NCBI GenBank assembly: GCA_035625725.1 | Contig: DASPPB010000079.1 | Location: 1 to 55,256 of the forward strand | Length of the DNA stretch: 55,256 bases | DNA from: GJ-E10 sp035625725 | GTDB taxonomy: Bacteria > Pseudomonadota > Gammaproteobacteria > Burkholderiales > Burkholderiaceae_F | Direction of reading: 5' to 3' | Part shown: one piece after another, positions 33,643-41,578 of the stretch | How the letters are laid out: every line of letters starts with the position of its first letter | How positions within the stretch are numbered: position 1 is the stretch's first letter | Made by a program: the position numbers and the translations under genes | Notes under the pieces: generated by a model | Database searches by the model: none | The model's input: the letters and a program-made list of their open reading frames with translations, nothing else | Told to the model about the DNA's origin: nothing

Positions 33643-34440
33643 TTACGGCGTCTCGGGATAGACATTCTCCGCGGCCGGGAAGCGGCCGGCGCGAACCTCG
33701 GCCACGTAATTGGCGAGCGCCGCAGCGATGGAGTCGGCGCCCTCAAGGAAGTTACGCACGAAGCGCGGCCGCTTGCCCATGCTGGCTCCGAGAAGATCGT
33801 ATAGGACAAGCACCTGGCCGTGGCAATGCACACTGGCGCCGATCCCGATCGTGAGCGCCTGGCTTTGCGAGGCGATCGCGCGAGCAACCGGTTCGGGAAC
33901 GGCCTCGATGACGAGCATCGCCGCCCCCGCGCTTTGGACTGCGGCAGCCGCTTGCAGCACGTACTGCGCACCGCTGCCGCGGCCCTGCACCCGGTAGCCC
34001 CCGAATGCGTTGACGTGCTGCGGCGTCAGCCCCACGTGCGCGCACACGGGGATGCCCCGTTGCACGAGAAACTCGATGGTTGGCGCCATTTCCACGCCGC
34101 CCTCGAGCTTGACCATCTGCGCGCCGGCTTGCATGAGCGTGACGGCGTTGGCCAGCGCCTGCTGCGGGCTTTGCTGGTAGGAGCCAAATGGCATATCGGC
34201 CACGATCCAAGGTCGAGCCGCTCCGCGCACAACGGCGCGGGTGTGATACGCGACGTCCGCCACCGTGACGGGCAGTGTCGAATCGTGTCCTTGGATGACC
34301 ATGCCCAGAGAGTCGCCCACGAGCAGCATGTCGACGTCGGCTGCGTCGAGCAGCGCCGCGAAGCTCGCGTCGTAACACGTCAGCGTGGCGAGTTTGCGCT
34401 CGCCCGCAAGGCGGCGCAGGTCGTGTAGGGTAAGGCGCAT
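33643..34440 (-). CDS. panB: 3-methyl-2-oxobutanoate hydroxymethyltransferase
   Basis: A 265-residue TIM-barrel enzyme, the first committed step of pantothenate and coenzyme A synthesis: ketoisovalerate plus methylene-tetrahydrofolate gives ketopantoate. Metal ligands lie in LLVGDSLGMV, VADMPFGSY and MVKLEGG, and the catalytic Glu in LVIEAVPEPVA. All family motifs are present and the length matches E. coli PanB. It usually pairs with panC, which is not adjacent here. Confidence 0.97.
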   Translation of the reverse strand: MRLTLHDLRRLAGERKLATLTCYDASFAALLDAADVDMLLVGDSLGMVIQGHDSTLPVTVADVAYHTRAVVRGAARPWIVADMPFGSYQQSPQQALANAVTLMQAGAQMVKLEGGVEMAPTIEFLVQRGIPVCAHVGLTPQHVNAFGGYRVQGRGSGAQYVLQAAAAVQSAGAAMLVIEAVPEPVARAIASQSQALTIGIGASVHCHGQVLVLYDLLGASMGKRPRFVRNFLEGADSIAAALANYVAEVRAGRFPAAENVYPETP

Positions 34441-34567
34441 GCCAGGGTCGATCCCAATCGGGTTGCAGGGCGCATCCCCGGGGGCCCGGGAGATGCGCGC
34501 CGCAAAAGCTACTGTACCAACAACGCGGCAGATGTTGCGAGGCCGATGAGCGGCGCCTTAGAGCGCG

Positions 34568-35956
34568 TCACTTGCCGATGCAAAAGCGCGCAAAAATCTG
34601 GCCCAGGAGATCTTCGGTGGAAACGACGCCGGTAATCTCGCCCAGTGCGTCGGCGGCCAGACGCAATTCCTCCGCGAACAGCTCCAGACGCGTTGCGCCG
34701 GCCTCGGCATGCGCGCCTGCGGCCGCGAGATGCGCGCTGGCGCGCGTCAAGGCCTGCAAGTGACGCTCGCGCGCCAGAAATGTGCTTTCTTCGCCGACGG
34801 TGCCGTCCCATCCGGCCGCGCGCAGCAGTTCATCGCGCAGCGCCTCGAGGCCGGCGCCGGTCTTGGCCGAAACGTATACCCGTCCGTTGCGTGTGCCCGC
34901 GAGCGATCCGCTCAGATCGATCTTGTTGTGAACGGTGAGCCGCGCGGCGCCCGGCGCCAGGCGATCCTGCACGAAACATTCGACGGCCTGGCCCTCAGCG
35001 GCCCGGTGGGCCACGCGGTCATCGCACAGCTCGACGACCACATCGGCTTGCGCAACGGCGCCCATCGTGCGCTCGATGCCGATGCCCTCGATGGGGTCGC
35101 TCGTGGTACGCAGCCCCGCCGTGTCGACAAGGTTGATGGCGATGCCGCCGATTTCGACCGTGCGCTCGATTCGGTCGCGTGTCGTTCCGGGGTGTTCGGT
35201 GACGATCGCGACGTCCTCTCCGGCCAGGGCGTTGAGCAGGCTCGACTTGCCCACATTGGGGGCACCGACCAGTACGACATGGACCCCCTCGCGCAGCAGT
35301 GCGCCTTGGCGCGCGCGCTGGCGCATCTGCTCGAGCGCGCCGGTGGCACGGCTCAGTCTCTCGGCTGCGTCGGCCGCGCGCAGAAAATCAAGCTCCTCCT
35401 CAGGAAAATCCAGGGTCGCTTCCGTGAGCGCGCGCAAGTCCGTGAGCTCCGCGGCCAGCAGACGCGCACTTCGCGAAAACTCCCCGCTTAACGAACGCAC
35501 GGCGCCGCGTGCCGCGGCGGCGGTGCCCGCGTCAATCAAATCGGCGATCGCCTCGGCCTGCGCCAGATCCAGGCGACCGTTGACAAAAGCACGCCGCGTG
35601 AATTCGCCGGGCTCGGCGATCCGCGCACCGAGACCTCGCCCGGCCTCGAGGCAGCGGCCAAGGACCATGCGCAATACGACGGGGCCTCCGTGCCCGTGCA
35701 GCTCGAGCACATTTTGGCCCGTATACGACTCGGGCGCCGGAAACCACAGCACCAGACCGTCGTCGATTGCCTGGCCCGCCGCGTCAAGCAAACGCGCGCG
35801 CAAGGCGAACCGGGGTTTGAGCCGACGCGCCTGCTCCTTGCCCAGGACGCCCTCGACGATCGGGTCGATGCTGGGACCCGAAACGCGCACAATGCCGATT
35901 GCGCCCCGTCCGGGCGCCGTGGCAATCGCAACGATGGGGTCGGAATCGGAGAACAC
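34568..35956 (-). CDS. mnmE: tRNA modification GTPase MnmE
   Basis: A 462-residue GTPase, partner of MnmG in tRNA U34 modification. The N-terminal tetrahydrofolate-binding domain starts DPIVAIATAPGRGAIGIVRVSG. The G domain has GAPNVGKSS, DTAGLRT and NKID. The C-terminal CIGK motif carries the cysteine required for modification. In many proteobacteria it follows yidC directly; here it is 20 kb from yidC and on the opposite strand. Confidence 0.98.
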   Translation of the reverse strand: MFSDSDPIVAIATAPGRGAIGIVRVSGPSIDPIVEGVLGKEQARRLKPRFALRARLLDAAGQAIDDGLVLWFPAPESYTGQNVLELHGHGGPVVLRMVLGRCLEAGRGLGARIAEPGEFTRRAFVNGRLDLAQAEAIADLIDAGTAAAARGAVRSLSGEFSRSARLLAAELTDLRALTEATLDFPEEELDFLRAADAAERLSRATGALEQMRQRARQGALLREGVHVVLVGAPNVGKSSLLNALAGEDVAIVTEHPGTTRDRIERTVEIGGIAINLVDTAGLRTTSDPIEGIGIERTMGAVAQADVVVELCDDRVAHRAAEGQAVECFVQDRLAPGAARLTVHNKIDLSGSLAGTRNGRVYVSAKTGAGLEALRDELLRAAGWDGTVGEESTFLARERHLQALTRASAHLAAAGAHAEAGATRLELFAEELRLAADALGEITGVVSTEDLLGQIFARFCIGK

Positions 35957-36006
35957 TTTATGAATGTACCGCGACCCGGCGTGGTGAGCCGGCGGCAGGC
36001 ACGAGC

Positions 36007-36336
36007 GTGAAAGAGAAAGTCGTGGGCCGCGGCCCCGCAGGGGGCGACCCGCTGGGTCGAATGGGCGGGACGCTGGCGGCGCTGCTCTTGGCGGTTGTGC
36101 TGTCCGTCATCCTGGCCGCGGTACTTGCCTCGCTTGTGCCCGGCGGCTATCGGGCGCGTGCACTTTCCTATTTGCTGTTGATGGCATGGGTGATCATCGG
36201 GGCGGTTTTGCTGGTTCGCGCTACGCTGCAGCGCGAATCGGGCCGCTTCACCCTGGGACGCGTAGCCAAGTGGATGATCTCGATTTGGCTATGGCCCCTA
36301 CTGCTCTTCGGCCGGCGACGCGCATCCGGGCCCTAA
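36007..36336 (+). CDS. Small membrane protein of unknown function
   Basis: A 109-residue protein beginning at GTG 36007 (VKEKVVGRGPAGG). Two clear membrane helices (TLAALLLAVVLSVILAAVLASLVP and ALSYLLLMAWVIIGAVLLV) are followed by a third hydrophobic stretch (WMISIWLWPLLLF) and a basic tail. I do not recognise the family. It is divergent from mnmE by about 50 bases. Hydrophobicity supports a real gene, but the ribosome site is weak. Confidence 0.6.
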   Translation: MKEKVVGRGPAGGDPLGRMGGTLAALLLAVVLSVILAAVLASLVPGGYRARALSYLLLMAWVIIGAVLLVRATLQRESGRFTLGRVAKWMISIWLWPLLLFGRRRASGP

Positions 36337-36588
36337 AAGGCGGGCGGGGTCCGAAATCCCCCGGAAACCCTCGACGGACGCACCAAAAGGTGCCAAAAGG
36401 GCGGCTGCGCGAAGGCGGTAGCGGCCCGCCTGCGCGATTCCGGGGCTGTAGGACGACCCCTCACGGGCACTGTCAACGGCGCTGCGCGCTTCCGCGTTAT
36501 CGGCACTGAGCGGTTGTGCCGAACGCGCTAACCGGCGGCCGGACGCTCTGCAATTCTTACCATTTGTTCAACTTTCCTTGGAATCTAT
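36337..36588. other. Intergenic region, no gene seen
   Basis: 252 bases between the small membrane protein and the Lys/Glu-rich secreted protein. The start has purine-rich and CCCC/GGGG-type tracts. I see no gene and no clear promoter match beyond AT-rich sequence close to 36550-36590. Confidence 0.4.
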
Positions 36589-36789
36589 ATGAAGAAACTG
36601 CTTGCATTGCTGGTCGCTTCCATGTTTGCCGCCGGTGCCGCATACGCCGACGACGTAAAGAAGGATGAGAAGAAGACCGAAGCGAAGAAGGAAGAAAAGA
36701 AGCCCGAAGCCAAGAAGGAAGAAAAGAAGGCCGACACGACGAAGAAGGCCGACGCAAAGGGCGAGCCCAAGAAGGCCGAGACGAAGTAA
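36589..36789 (+). CDS. Small secreted Lys/Glu-rich protein
   Basis: A 66-residue protein with a signal peptide (MKKLLALLVASMFAAGAAYA, cleavage near residue 20). The mature part is almost entirely Lys, Glu, Ala, Asp, with repeats of the type KKEEKKPEAKKEEKKAD, so highly charged and probably unstructured or helical. Predicted periplasmic. No known family is recognised. An intrinsic terminator follows directly, suggesting a strong monocistronic transcript. The signal peptide resembles that of the next gene. Confidence 0.75.
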   Translation: MKKLLALLVASMFAAGAAYADDVKKDEKKTEAKKEEKKPEAKKEEKKADTTKKADAKGEPKKAETK

Positions 36790-36816
36790 GCACGCGGCAA
36801 CTGTTGTTATAGTCGC

Positions 36817-36845
36817 AAGGGCGAGCCGATGGCTCGCCCTTTTTC
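36817..36845 (+). terminator. Intrinsic terminator after the Lys/Glu-rich gene
   Basis: An 11-base perfect stem (36817-36827 with 36831-36841) around a GAT loop, with GGGCGAGCC as its core, followed by a T-run. Textbook Rho-independent terminator. Confidence 0.9.
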
Positions 36846-36999
36846 TTGGGGCATCGACCCCGGTGTTTGCGTCAACGAATTGGATGAGTGGAACGTTGAG
36901 TCGTGACGAGCTCGGGTCGATCGCGAGCACGTCGGCCGTTGCGACGCGCATGCGCCGCTGGCGCCTTCAATTCCCTCTTACCACCACTTGGAAAGAAAG

Positions 37000-37350
37000 A
37001 TGAAAAAGCTGCTTGTCATTGTGATCTCCGGACTGTTCGTCGCGGGCGCCGCGGTTGCGCAGACCTCGACGGCGCCTGGCGCGGCACCGGCCCCCGCGCC
37101 CGCTGCTCCGGCTCCCGCTCCGGCCCCGGCCAAGTCCACCACGGCTGCGTCGCCTGAAGCGAAGAGCACGGACGCCAAGTCCGATACCCACGCCAAGAAA
37201 AAGAAAAAGAAGAAGTCCAAGAGCCACAGCGACACGACGACCAAGAGCGCTACGGGCTCCGAGCCGGGCAAGTCTTCGGGCAGCGCTGGGGCCGCGGCGC
37301 CGGCTGCTCCCGCGGCGCCGGCCGCTCCGGCCACTCCGGCAAGCAAGTAA
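37000..37350 (+). CDS. Small secreted Ala/Pro/Lys-rich protein
   Basis: A 116-residue protein with a signal peptide (MKKLLVIVISGLFVAGAAVA, cleavage near 20). The mature chain has three low-complexity zones: Ala-Pro repeats (residues 26-45), a poly-lysine run flanked by Ser/Asp/Thr (about 68-85) and an Ala-Pro tail. The start at 37000 has a GGAAAG ribosome site; an upstream ATG at 36988 is less likely. It follows the Lys/Glu-rich gene by 210 bases and has a very similar signal peptide. No family recognised. The poly-Lys run could bind anionic envelope polymers or DNA, which is inference. Confidence 0.72.
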   Translation: MKKLLVIVISGLFVAGAAVAQTSTAPGAAPAPAPAAPAPAPAPAKSTTAASPEAKSTDAKSDTHAKKKKKKKSKSHSDTTTKSATGSEPGKSSGSAGAAAPAAPAAPAAPATPASK

Positions 37351-37395
37351 CAATTCCGGGTGCGGCCGCGCGCAGGCGCGGTCCGCCCGGCTGCG

Positions 37396-37417
37396 GCACG
37401 CGCAAGGCTGCGCGTGC
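37396..37417. terminator. GC-rich hairpin between convergent genes
   Basis: GCACGCGCA and TGCGCGTGC form a nine-base stem around an AGGC loop, between the Ala/Pro/Lys-rich gene and the convergent YggU gene. No full T-run follows, so termination is likely but modest. Confidence 0.45.
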
Positions 37418-37433
37418 TGCCTTTGCGCGTGAG

Positions 37434-37784
37434 CTACGGCTCGATATTCGCGCGCACTTCCAGTTGCGCCAGTGCGCGCCGCGCGTCGGTCTCGTCGCTT
37501 TGAATGATGACGGCTTTGTCGCGGCTTGTCTGACCATAGAGCAGACGCAGCCGGACGCGGGGCAGCGCTAGCTCCTTGGCCAAAAAGCGCAAGAGCTCCT
37601 CGTTGGCCTTGCCATCGACGGGCGGCGCGTGCAGCGCGAGGCTCAGCCGCTCTCCGTACTCGCCGCGGATCGTCGTTTTGCGCGCCCCCGCCCGCACGTG
37701 CAGTGCGAGGACGAGTCCCTCGGGGTGCCAGCGCGCCCAGCTGGGCAAATCCGGCGTGCGAGAATCGCGCTTGGCATCACTCAT
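37434..37784 (-). CDS. YggU/UPF0235 (DUF167) family protein
   Basis: A 116-residue protein with the DUF167 core: LHVRAGARKTTIRGEYGERLSLALHAPPVDGKANEELLRFLAKEL. The family has a compact alpha/beta fold and no established function. Its start codon faces the hemE start with only nine bases between them, so each gene's promoter must overlap the other gene or lie elsewhere. Confidence 0.9.
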   Translation of the reverse strand: MSDAKRDSRTPDLPSWARWHPEGLVLALHVRAGARKTTIRGEYGERLSLALHAPPVDGKANEELLRFLAKELALPRVRLRLLYGQTSRDKAVIIQSDETDARRALAQLEVRANIEP

Positions 37785-37793
37785 CGAGCGTCC

Positions 37794-38876
37794 GTGAAAC
37801 CCATCAACGACACGTTGCTGCGGGCCCTGTTACGGCAGCCGACCGCGTACACCCCCATCTGGCTTATGCGCCAGGCCGGGCGCTACTTGCCAGAATACAA
37901 CGCGACGCGCAGGCGAGCGGGTAGTTTTCTGGCGCTGGCAAAGTCGCCGCAACTTGCTACCGAGGTTACGCTCCAGCCCATCGAGCGCTACCCGCTGGAC
38001 GCCGCGATTTTGTTCTCCGACATCCTCACGGTTCCCGACGCCATGGGCCTGGGACTGCGCTTTGTCGAGGGCGAGGGGCCGAAGTTTGAGAGGCCCGTGC
38101 GCGACGAGGCCAGTATTGCGGCCTTGACCGCACCCGACCCGGAGCTGTCCCTGGGTTACGTGATGGATGCTGTGCGCTCGATTCGCTCGGCGCTGACCAA
38201 CCGCGTTCCCCTGATCGGCTTTTCAGGAAGTCCGTGGACTCTTGCTTGTTACATGGTCGAAGGTGGCGGCTCGCAGGAGTTTCATCTCGTGAAGTCCATG
38301 CTGTACACGCGTCCCGATTTGTTGCAGCGGCTGCTCGCCGTGAACGTCCGGGCCGTAACCGATTATCTGAACGCCCAGATTCGTGCCGGCGCGCAGGCCG
38401 TAATGATCTTTGACACGTGGGGCGGCGTGCTCACGGACGCCGCCTACCGCAGCTGCTCGCTCGCCACCATGGCGCAGGTGATTTCGGGACTGGACCGGCA
38501 ATGCGAAGGCGAGCGCGTTCCGTGCATTGTCTTTACGAAGGGCGGCGGTTTGTGGCTCGAGGACATTGCTGCCACGGGTTGCGATGCGATAGGCGTTGAC
38601 TGGGTCATCGACTTGCGTCAGGCGCGCGCGCGCGTGGGCGGACGCTGCGCTTTGCAGGGCAATCTGGACCCTGCGGTGTTGCTCGCCGGAGCGGAAGCTG
38701 CGGTCAAGGAGGCGCGAAGGCTGCTCGATGCCTTCGGTCCACCGCGAAGGGCCGACGGTGGCGTCGATGGTCACGTCTTCAATTTGGGGCACGGCATCTC
38801 GCAGTTTACGGACCCATCGGTCGTCGACGCGCTGGTCGACGCGGTCCACACCCATAGCCGCAAGCTGAGATCCTGA
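37794..38876 (+). CDS. hemE: Uroporphyrinogen decarboxylase
   Basis: A 360-residue TIM-barrel enzyme that decarboxylates uroporphyrinogen III to coproporphyrinogen III in heme synthesis. The substrate-binding PIWLMRQAGRYLPEY is near the N-terminus, with the active-site Asp in ILFSDILTVPDAMG. GFSGSPWTLACYMVEGG and FDTWGG also match. The chosen start is GTG 37794 (VKPINDTLLRALLRQP), the usual family N-terminus; no ATG is suitably placed. It reads toward the AT-rich DnaA-box region before priA. hemE flanks the origin in Caulobacter and Rickettsia. Confidence 0.96.
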   Translation: MKPINDTLLRALLRQPTAYTPIWLMRQAGRYLPEYNATRRRAGSFLALAKSPQLATEVTLQPIERYPLDAAILFSDILTVPDAMGLGLRFVEGEGPKFERPVRDEASIAALTAPDPELSLGYVMDAVRSIRSALTNRVPLIGFSGSPWTLACYMVEGGGSQEFHLVKSMLYTRPDLLQRLLAVNVRAVTDYLNAQIRAGAQAVMIFDTWGGVLTDAAYRSCSLATMAQVISGLDRQCEGERVPCIVFTKGGGLWLEDIAATGCDAIGVDWVIDLRQARARVGGRCALQGNLDPAVLLAGAEAAVKEARRLLDAFGPPRRADGGVDGHVFNLGHGISQFTDPSVVDALVDAVHTHSRKLRS

Positions 38877-39264
38877 GCGCGTTCTAATGTCAGTATGTGC
38901 CCACCCTGCGGGATTTCCCGTGAGCATGGCGCATTTTGGTGACGTTGTGCGGCAGCCCTTGACTTATGCACAAAATTGGAACTTCGTCTGGCCGCGGCAC
39001 TTGTGCCGGGAATCGGCTGCGCGCGAGGCGTGAGATTGTGTGCAACTCATTGAAAAATTTCTATTTTTATAACGCGCCCAACCGGTCATGGTCCAGTCAA
39101 ATGCGCGCAGCGACGAGGAATTTGCCGCCAGGCGAGCGACTTCTCCACATAGTTGTCCACACGGCCGGGTTCGCATTTGGCGCAATTGATAAAAGTTCAA
39201 CAAAATAAATGTCTTGCCAAGATTTCCTTAAGTTTTGGATGACGTTTGAGCGATCCGGCGGAAG
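38877..39264. other. oriC: Candidate replication origin (oriC) between hemE and priA
   Basis: A 388-base non-coding region. A consensus DnaA box TTATGCACA is at 38964-38972, TTCTCCACA at 39141-39149 and TTGTCCACA at 39153-39161 (one mismatch each), and TGTGTGCAA at 39037-39045 (two mismatches). A marked AT-rich stretch lies at 39046-39072 and another at 39183-39240, both unusual in this GC-rich window. Genes on both sides mostly point away. This is an inference; no experimental data. Confidence 0.5.
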
Positions 39265-41364
39265 ATGACATTTGCGCGCGTCATCGTCGACGTTCCCGTC
39301 GCGCAACCGCTGGACTATCGGATCACGCAAAGCCCCGCGACGGCCCAAGACGGTGGCGCGCCCGCTGGTGGCGGGGTCGGCGTACCGGTGGGCGCGCTTT
39401 GCACGGTCCCGGTCGGTGGTCGCCGCCATGCCGGCATCGTTGTTGCGCTTGCACAGCACAGCGAGGTGGCAGCCTCGCGGCTGCGACCCCTCGGACCGAG
39501 AATCGTCGGGCCGACGATGACCGATCGCTGGTTGGCGCTGTGTCGCTTTGCAGCCGACTACTACCATTTTGCCTGGGGCGAGGTCGCGCTGCCGGCACTT
39601 CCCGCCTTGCTGCGGCGGCTCCCCAGCGCCCGCGCAAGCCGTGCGCGCCGAGACGACCGCGCTGTCCAAGAAGCGCCGTGCGTGCAGCCCGAAAGCGGCG
39701 CAGTGCCCGTCGAAGGCTTGATCGCCAGCGGTCCTTCGCACAGGCTGCGCGCCGAGCAGCTCGCCGCAATTGAAGCGGTGGCGGGCGCCAGCGGATTTGC
39801 GCCTTTTTTGCTTTTTGGTGTGACCGGCAGCGGCAAGACCGAGGTTTATCTGGGCGTGATCGAGCGCCTCTTGGCGCGCACTGCGGATGCCCAGGCCTTG
39901 CTGCTGGTTCCCGAAATCAACCTCACTCCGCAGCTGCAGGCTCGGCTGCGCGAGCGCTTCCCGGGTCAGTCCGTGATCAGCCTGCACAGCGCCCTGGCAC
40001 CGCGCGAACGCGCTCAGGCCTGGCTGCAGGCGCACGAGGGCCGCGCGCAGATCATCTTGGGGACACGCACTGCGGTGTTTGCTTCGCTTCCTCGTTTGCG
40101 GATCGTCATTGTGGACGAAGAGCACGACGCCTCTTTCAAATCCCACGGCGGCGTTCCCTTTTCGGCGCGCGATCTGGCCGTCAAGCGTGCGCAGCTCGAG
40201 GCCATTCCGGTGGTCCTCGGCTCCGCAACCCCTTCGCTGGAGTCCTGGTATCAGGCGCAGTGCGGTCGCTACCGGCTGCTGGGCCTTGCGGAGCGCGCCG
40301 CAACGGGCGGCGCCCAGCCGCGCATCGAGACGATCGACTTGCAACGCTTTGTGCCCGAGCAGGGTCTATCGGCACCGTTGCGCGAAGCGCTCGATCAGAC
40401 GCTGGCGCGTGGCGACCAGGCACTGATTTTCATCAATCGGCGCGGGTTTGCGCCGGTGCTGCGTTGTGGTGCCTGCGAATGGCTGTCCAAATGCCCGCGC
40501 TGTGACACATTTGCCGCCTATCACAAGGTCGGAGGGGCGCTGCGCTGCCACCATTGCGGCTGGAATCAGCGCGTCCCCGCGGCCTGTCCGGTCTGCGGCA
40601 ACCAGGACTTGCAGGCTGTCGGACAAGGGACGCAGCGCATCGAAGAGACGCTGCGGCAGAGTTGGCCGCAGGCGCGCATTGCGCGTATCGACCGTGACAA
40701 CACCCAAGGCGCGCGCGGCACAAGCCGCGCCGGCGCGGCCTTCGAGGCGGTACACGCGGGCGAAATCGACATACTTGTGGGCACGCAGATGATCACCAAG
40801 GGGCACGATTTTCGGCGGGTGAGCACCGTGGGCGTACTCAATGCCGACGCGCAGCTCGTGGCGGCGGATTTTCGCGCGCCGGAGCGCCTGTTTGCGGTGC
40901 TCATGCAGGTGGCGGGGCGCGCAGGCCGCGCCGGGCAAGCAAGCCGCGTGCTCATACAAACGCGCTATCCGCACCACCCCTTGTTTGCAGCGCTCGCGCG
41001 GCACAGTTTCGGCGAATTCGCGCAAGAGCAGATCCAGGAGCGAGGCGCCGCGCGCATGCCGCCCTTCGTCCACCAGGCGTTGCTCACCTCGACGGCGCGC
41101 ACGATCGAGCAAGCGCTGGAGTTCTTGCGCCGTTGCGCGGCGTGCAAGGACGAGTTGCACGAAGCGCAGGCGGTGACCGTGTTTGATCCCGTACCGATGC
41201 CGTTGGCGCGCCTCGCATCCGAATCGCGCGGCCAGTTATTGGTGGAGGCCACGCGGCGTGCGAACTTGCATGCCTTTCTCGATGCCTGGTTGCCCCGCGT
41301 GCGCGCCCTGGGCAAGCGCGGCGTGCTGCGCTGGGCAATTGAAGTCGATCCGCAGACGATTTGA
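39265..41364 (+). CDS. priA: Primosomal replication restart helicase PriA
   Basis: A 699-residue 3'-to-5' helicase that reloads the replisome at collapsed forks. The N-terminal 3'-DNA-binding domain starts MTFARVIVDVPVAQPLDYRI. Walker A is GVTGSGKT at 185-192 and the box II is DEEH. A paired zinc-binding region inserts eight cysteines (CGACEWLSKCPRCD, then CHHCGW, CPVCGN). The helicase C-lobe has QMITKGHDF and QVAGRAGRAG. A possible intrinsic terminator follows. Confidence 0.97.
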   Translation: MTFARVIVDVPVAQPLDYRITQSPATAQDGGAPAGGGVGVPVGALCTVPVGGRRHAGIVVALAQHSEVAASRLRPLGPRIVGPTMTDRWLALCRFAADYYHFAWGEVALPALPALLRRLPSARASRARRDDRAVQEAPCVQPESGAVPVEGLIASGPSHRLRAEQLAAIEAVAGASGFAPFLLFGVTGSGKTEVYLGVIERLLARTADAQALLLVPEINLTPQLQARLRERFPGQSVISLHSALAPRERAQAWLQAHEGRAQIILGTRTAVFASLPRLRIVIVDEEHDASFKSHGGVPFSARDLAVKRAQLEAIPVVLGSATPSLESWYQAQCGRYRLLGLAERAATGGAQPRIETIDLQRFVPEQGLSAPLREALDQTLARGDQALIFINRRGFAPVLRCGACEWLSKCPRCDTFAAYHKVGGALRCHHCGWNQRVPAACPVCGNQDLQAVGQGTQRIEETLRQSWPQARIARIDRDNTQGARGTSRAGAAFEAVHAGEIDILVGTQMITKGHDFRRVSTVGVLNADAQLVAADFRAPERLFAVLMQVAGRAGRAGQASRVLIQTRYPHHPLFAALARHSFGEFAQEQIQERGAARMPPFVHQALLTSTARTIEQALEFLRRCAACKDELHEAQAVTVFDPVPMPLARLASESRGQLLVEATRRANLHAFLDAWLPRVRALGKRGVLRWAIEVDPQTI

Positions 41365-41379
41365 GAAGAGCTTTTCATC

Positions 41380-41398
41380 GCGCGCGCCGCGCGCTTTT
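41380..41398 (+). terminator. Short GC hairpin with T-run after priA
   Basis: GCGCGC (41380-41385) and GCGCGC (41389-41394) around GCC, followed by TTTT, about 15 bases after the priA stop. Confidence 0.5.
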
Positions 41399-41578
41399 CG
41401 TAACCCAAACACGCTACGAGTGCACAACCCCAAGGCCGTTCGTCGCCTCGGATCGACCGAAGAGGCAAGGCATAGCGCATTGCAGGACCCGCAATGGGAA
41501 TAATCGCGTAGCCCGGTGCCGCGAGCCTTCGGTTGGAACCCGCTCGATGCATACCGGACTTTTTATCCAGGAAGCGGC

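Noticed and set aside
36568..37346. Open frames antisense to the two small secreted proteins, with Ser/Phe/Leu-rich or Gly/Arg-rich products
   Set aside because: They mirror the low-complexity repeats; the sense frames have signal peptides and ribosome sites.
41490..41515. A sigma-54 promoter upstream of fimT (GGCAT...TTGCA)
   Set aside because: The GG-to-GC spacing is one base too long for the -24/-12 consensus.
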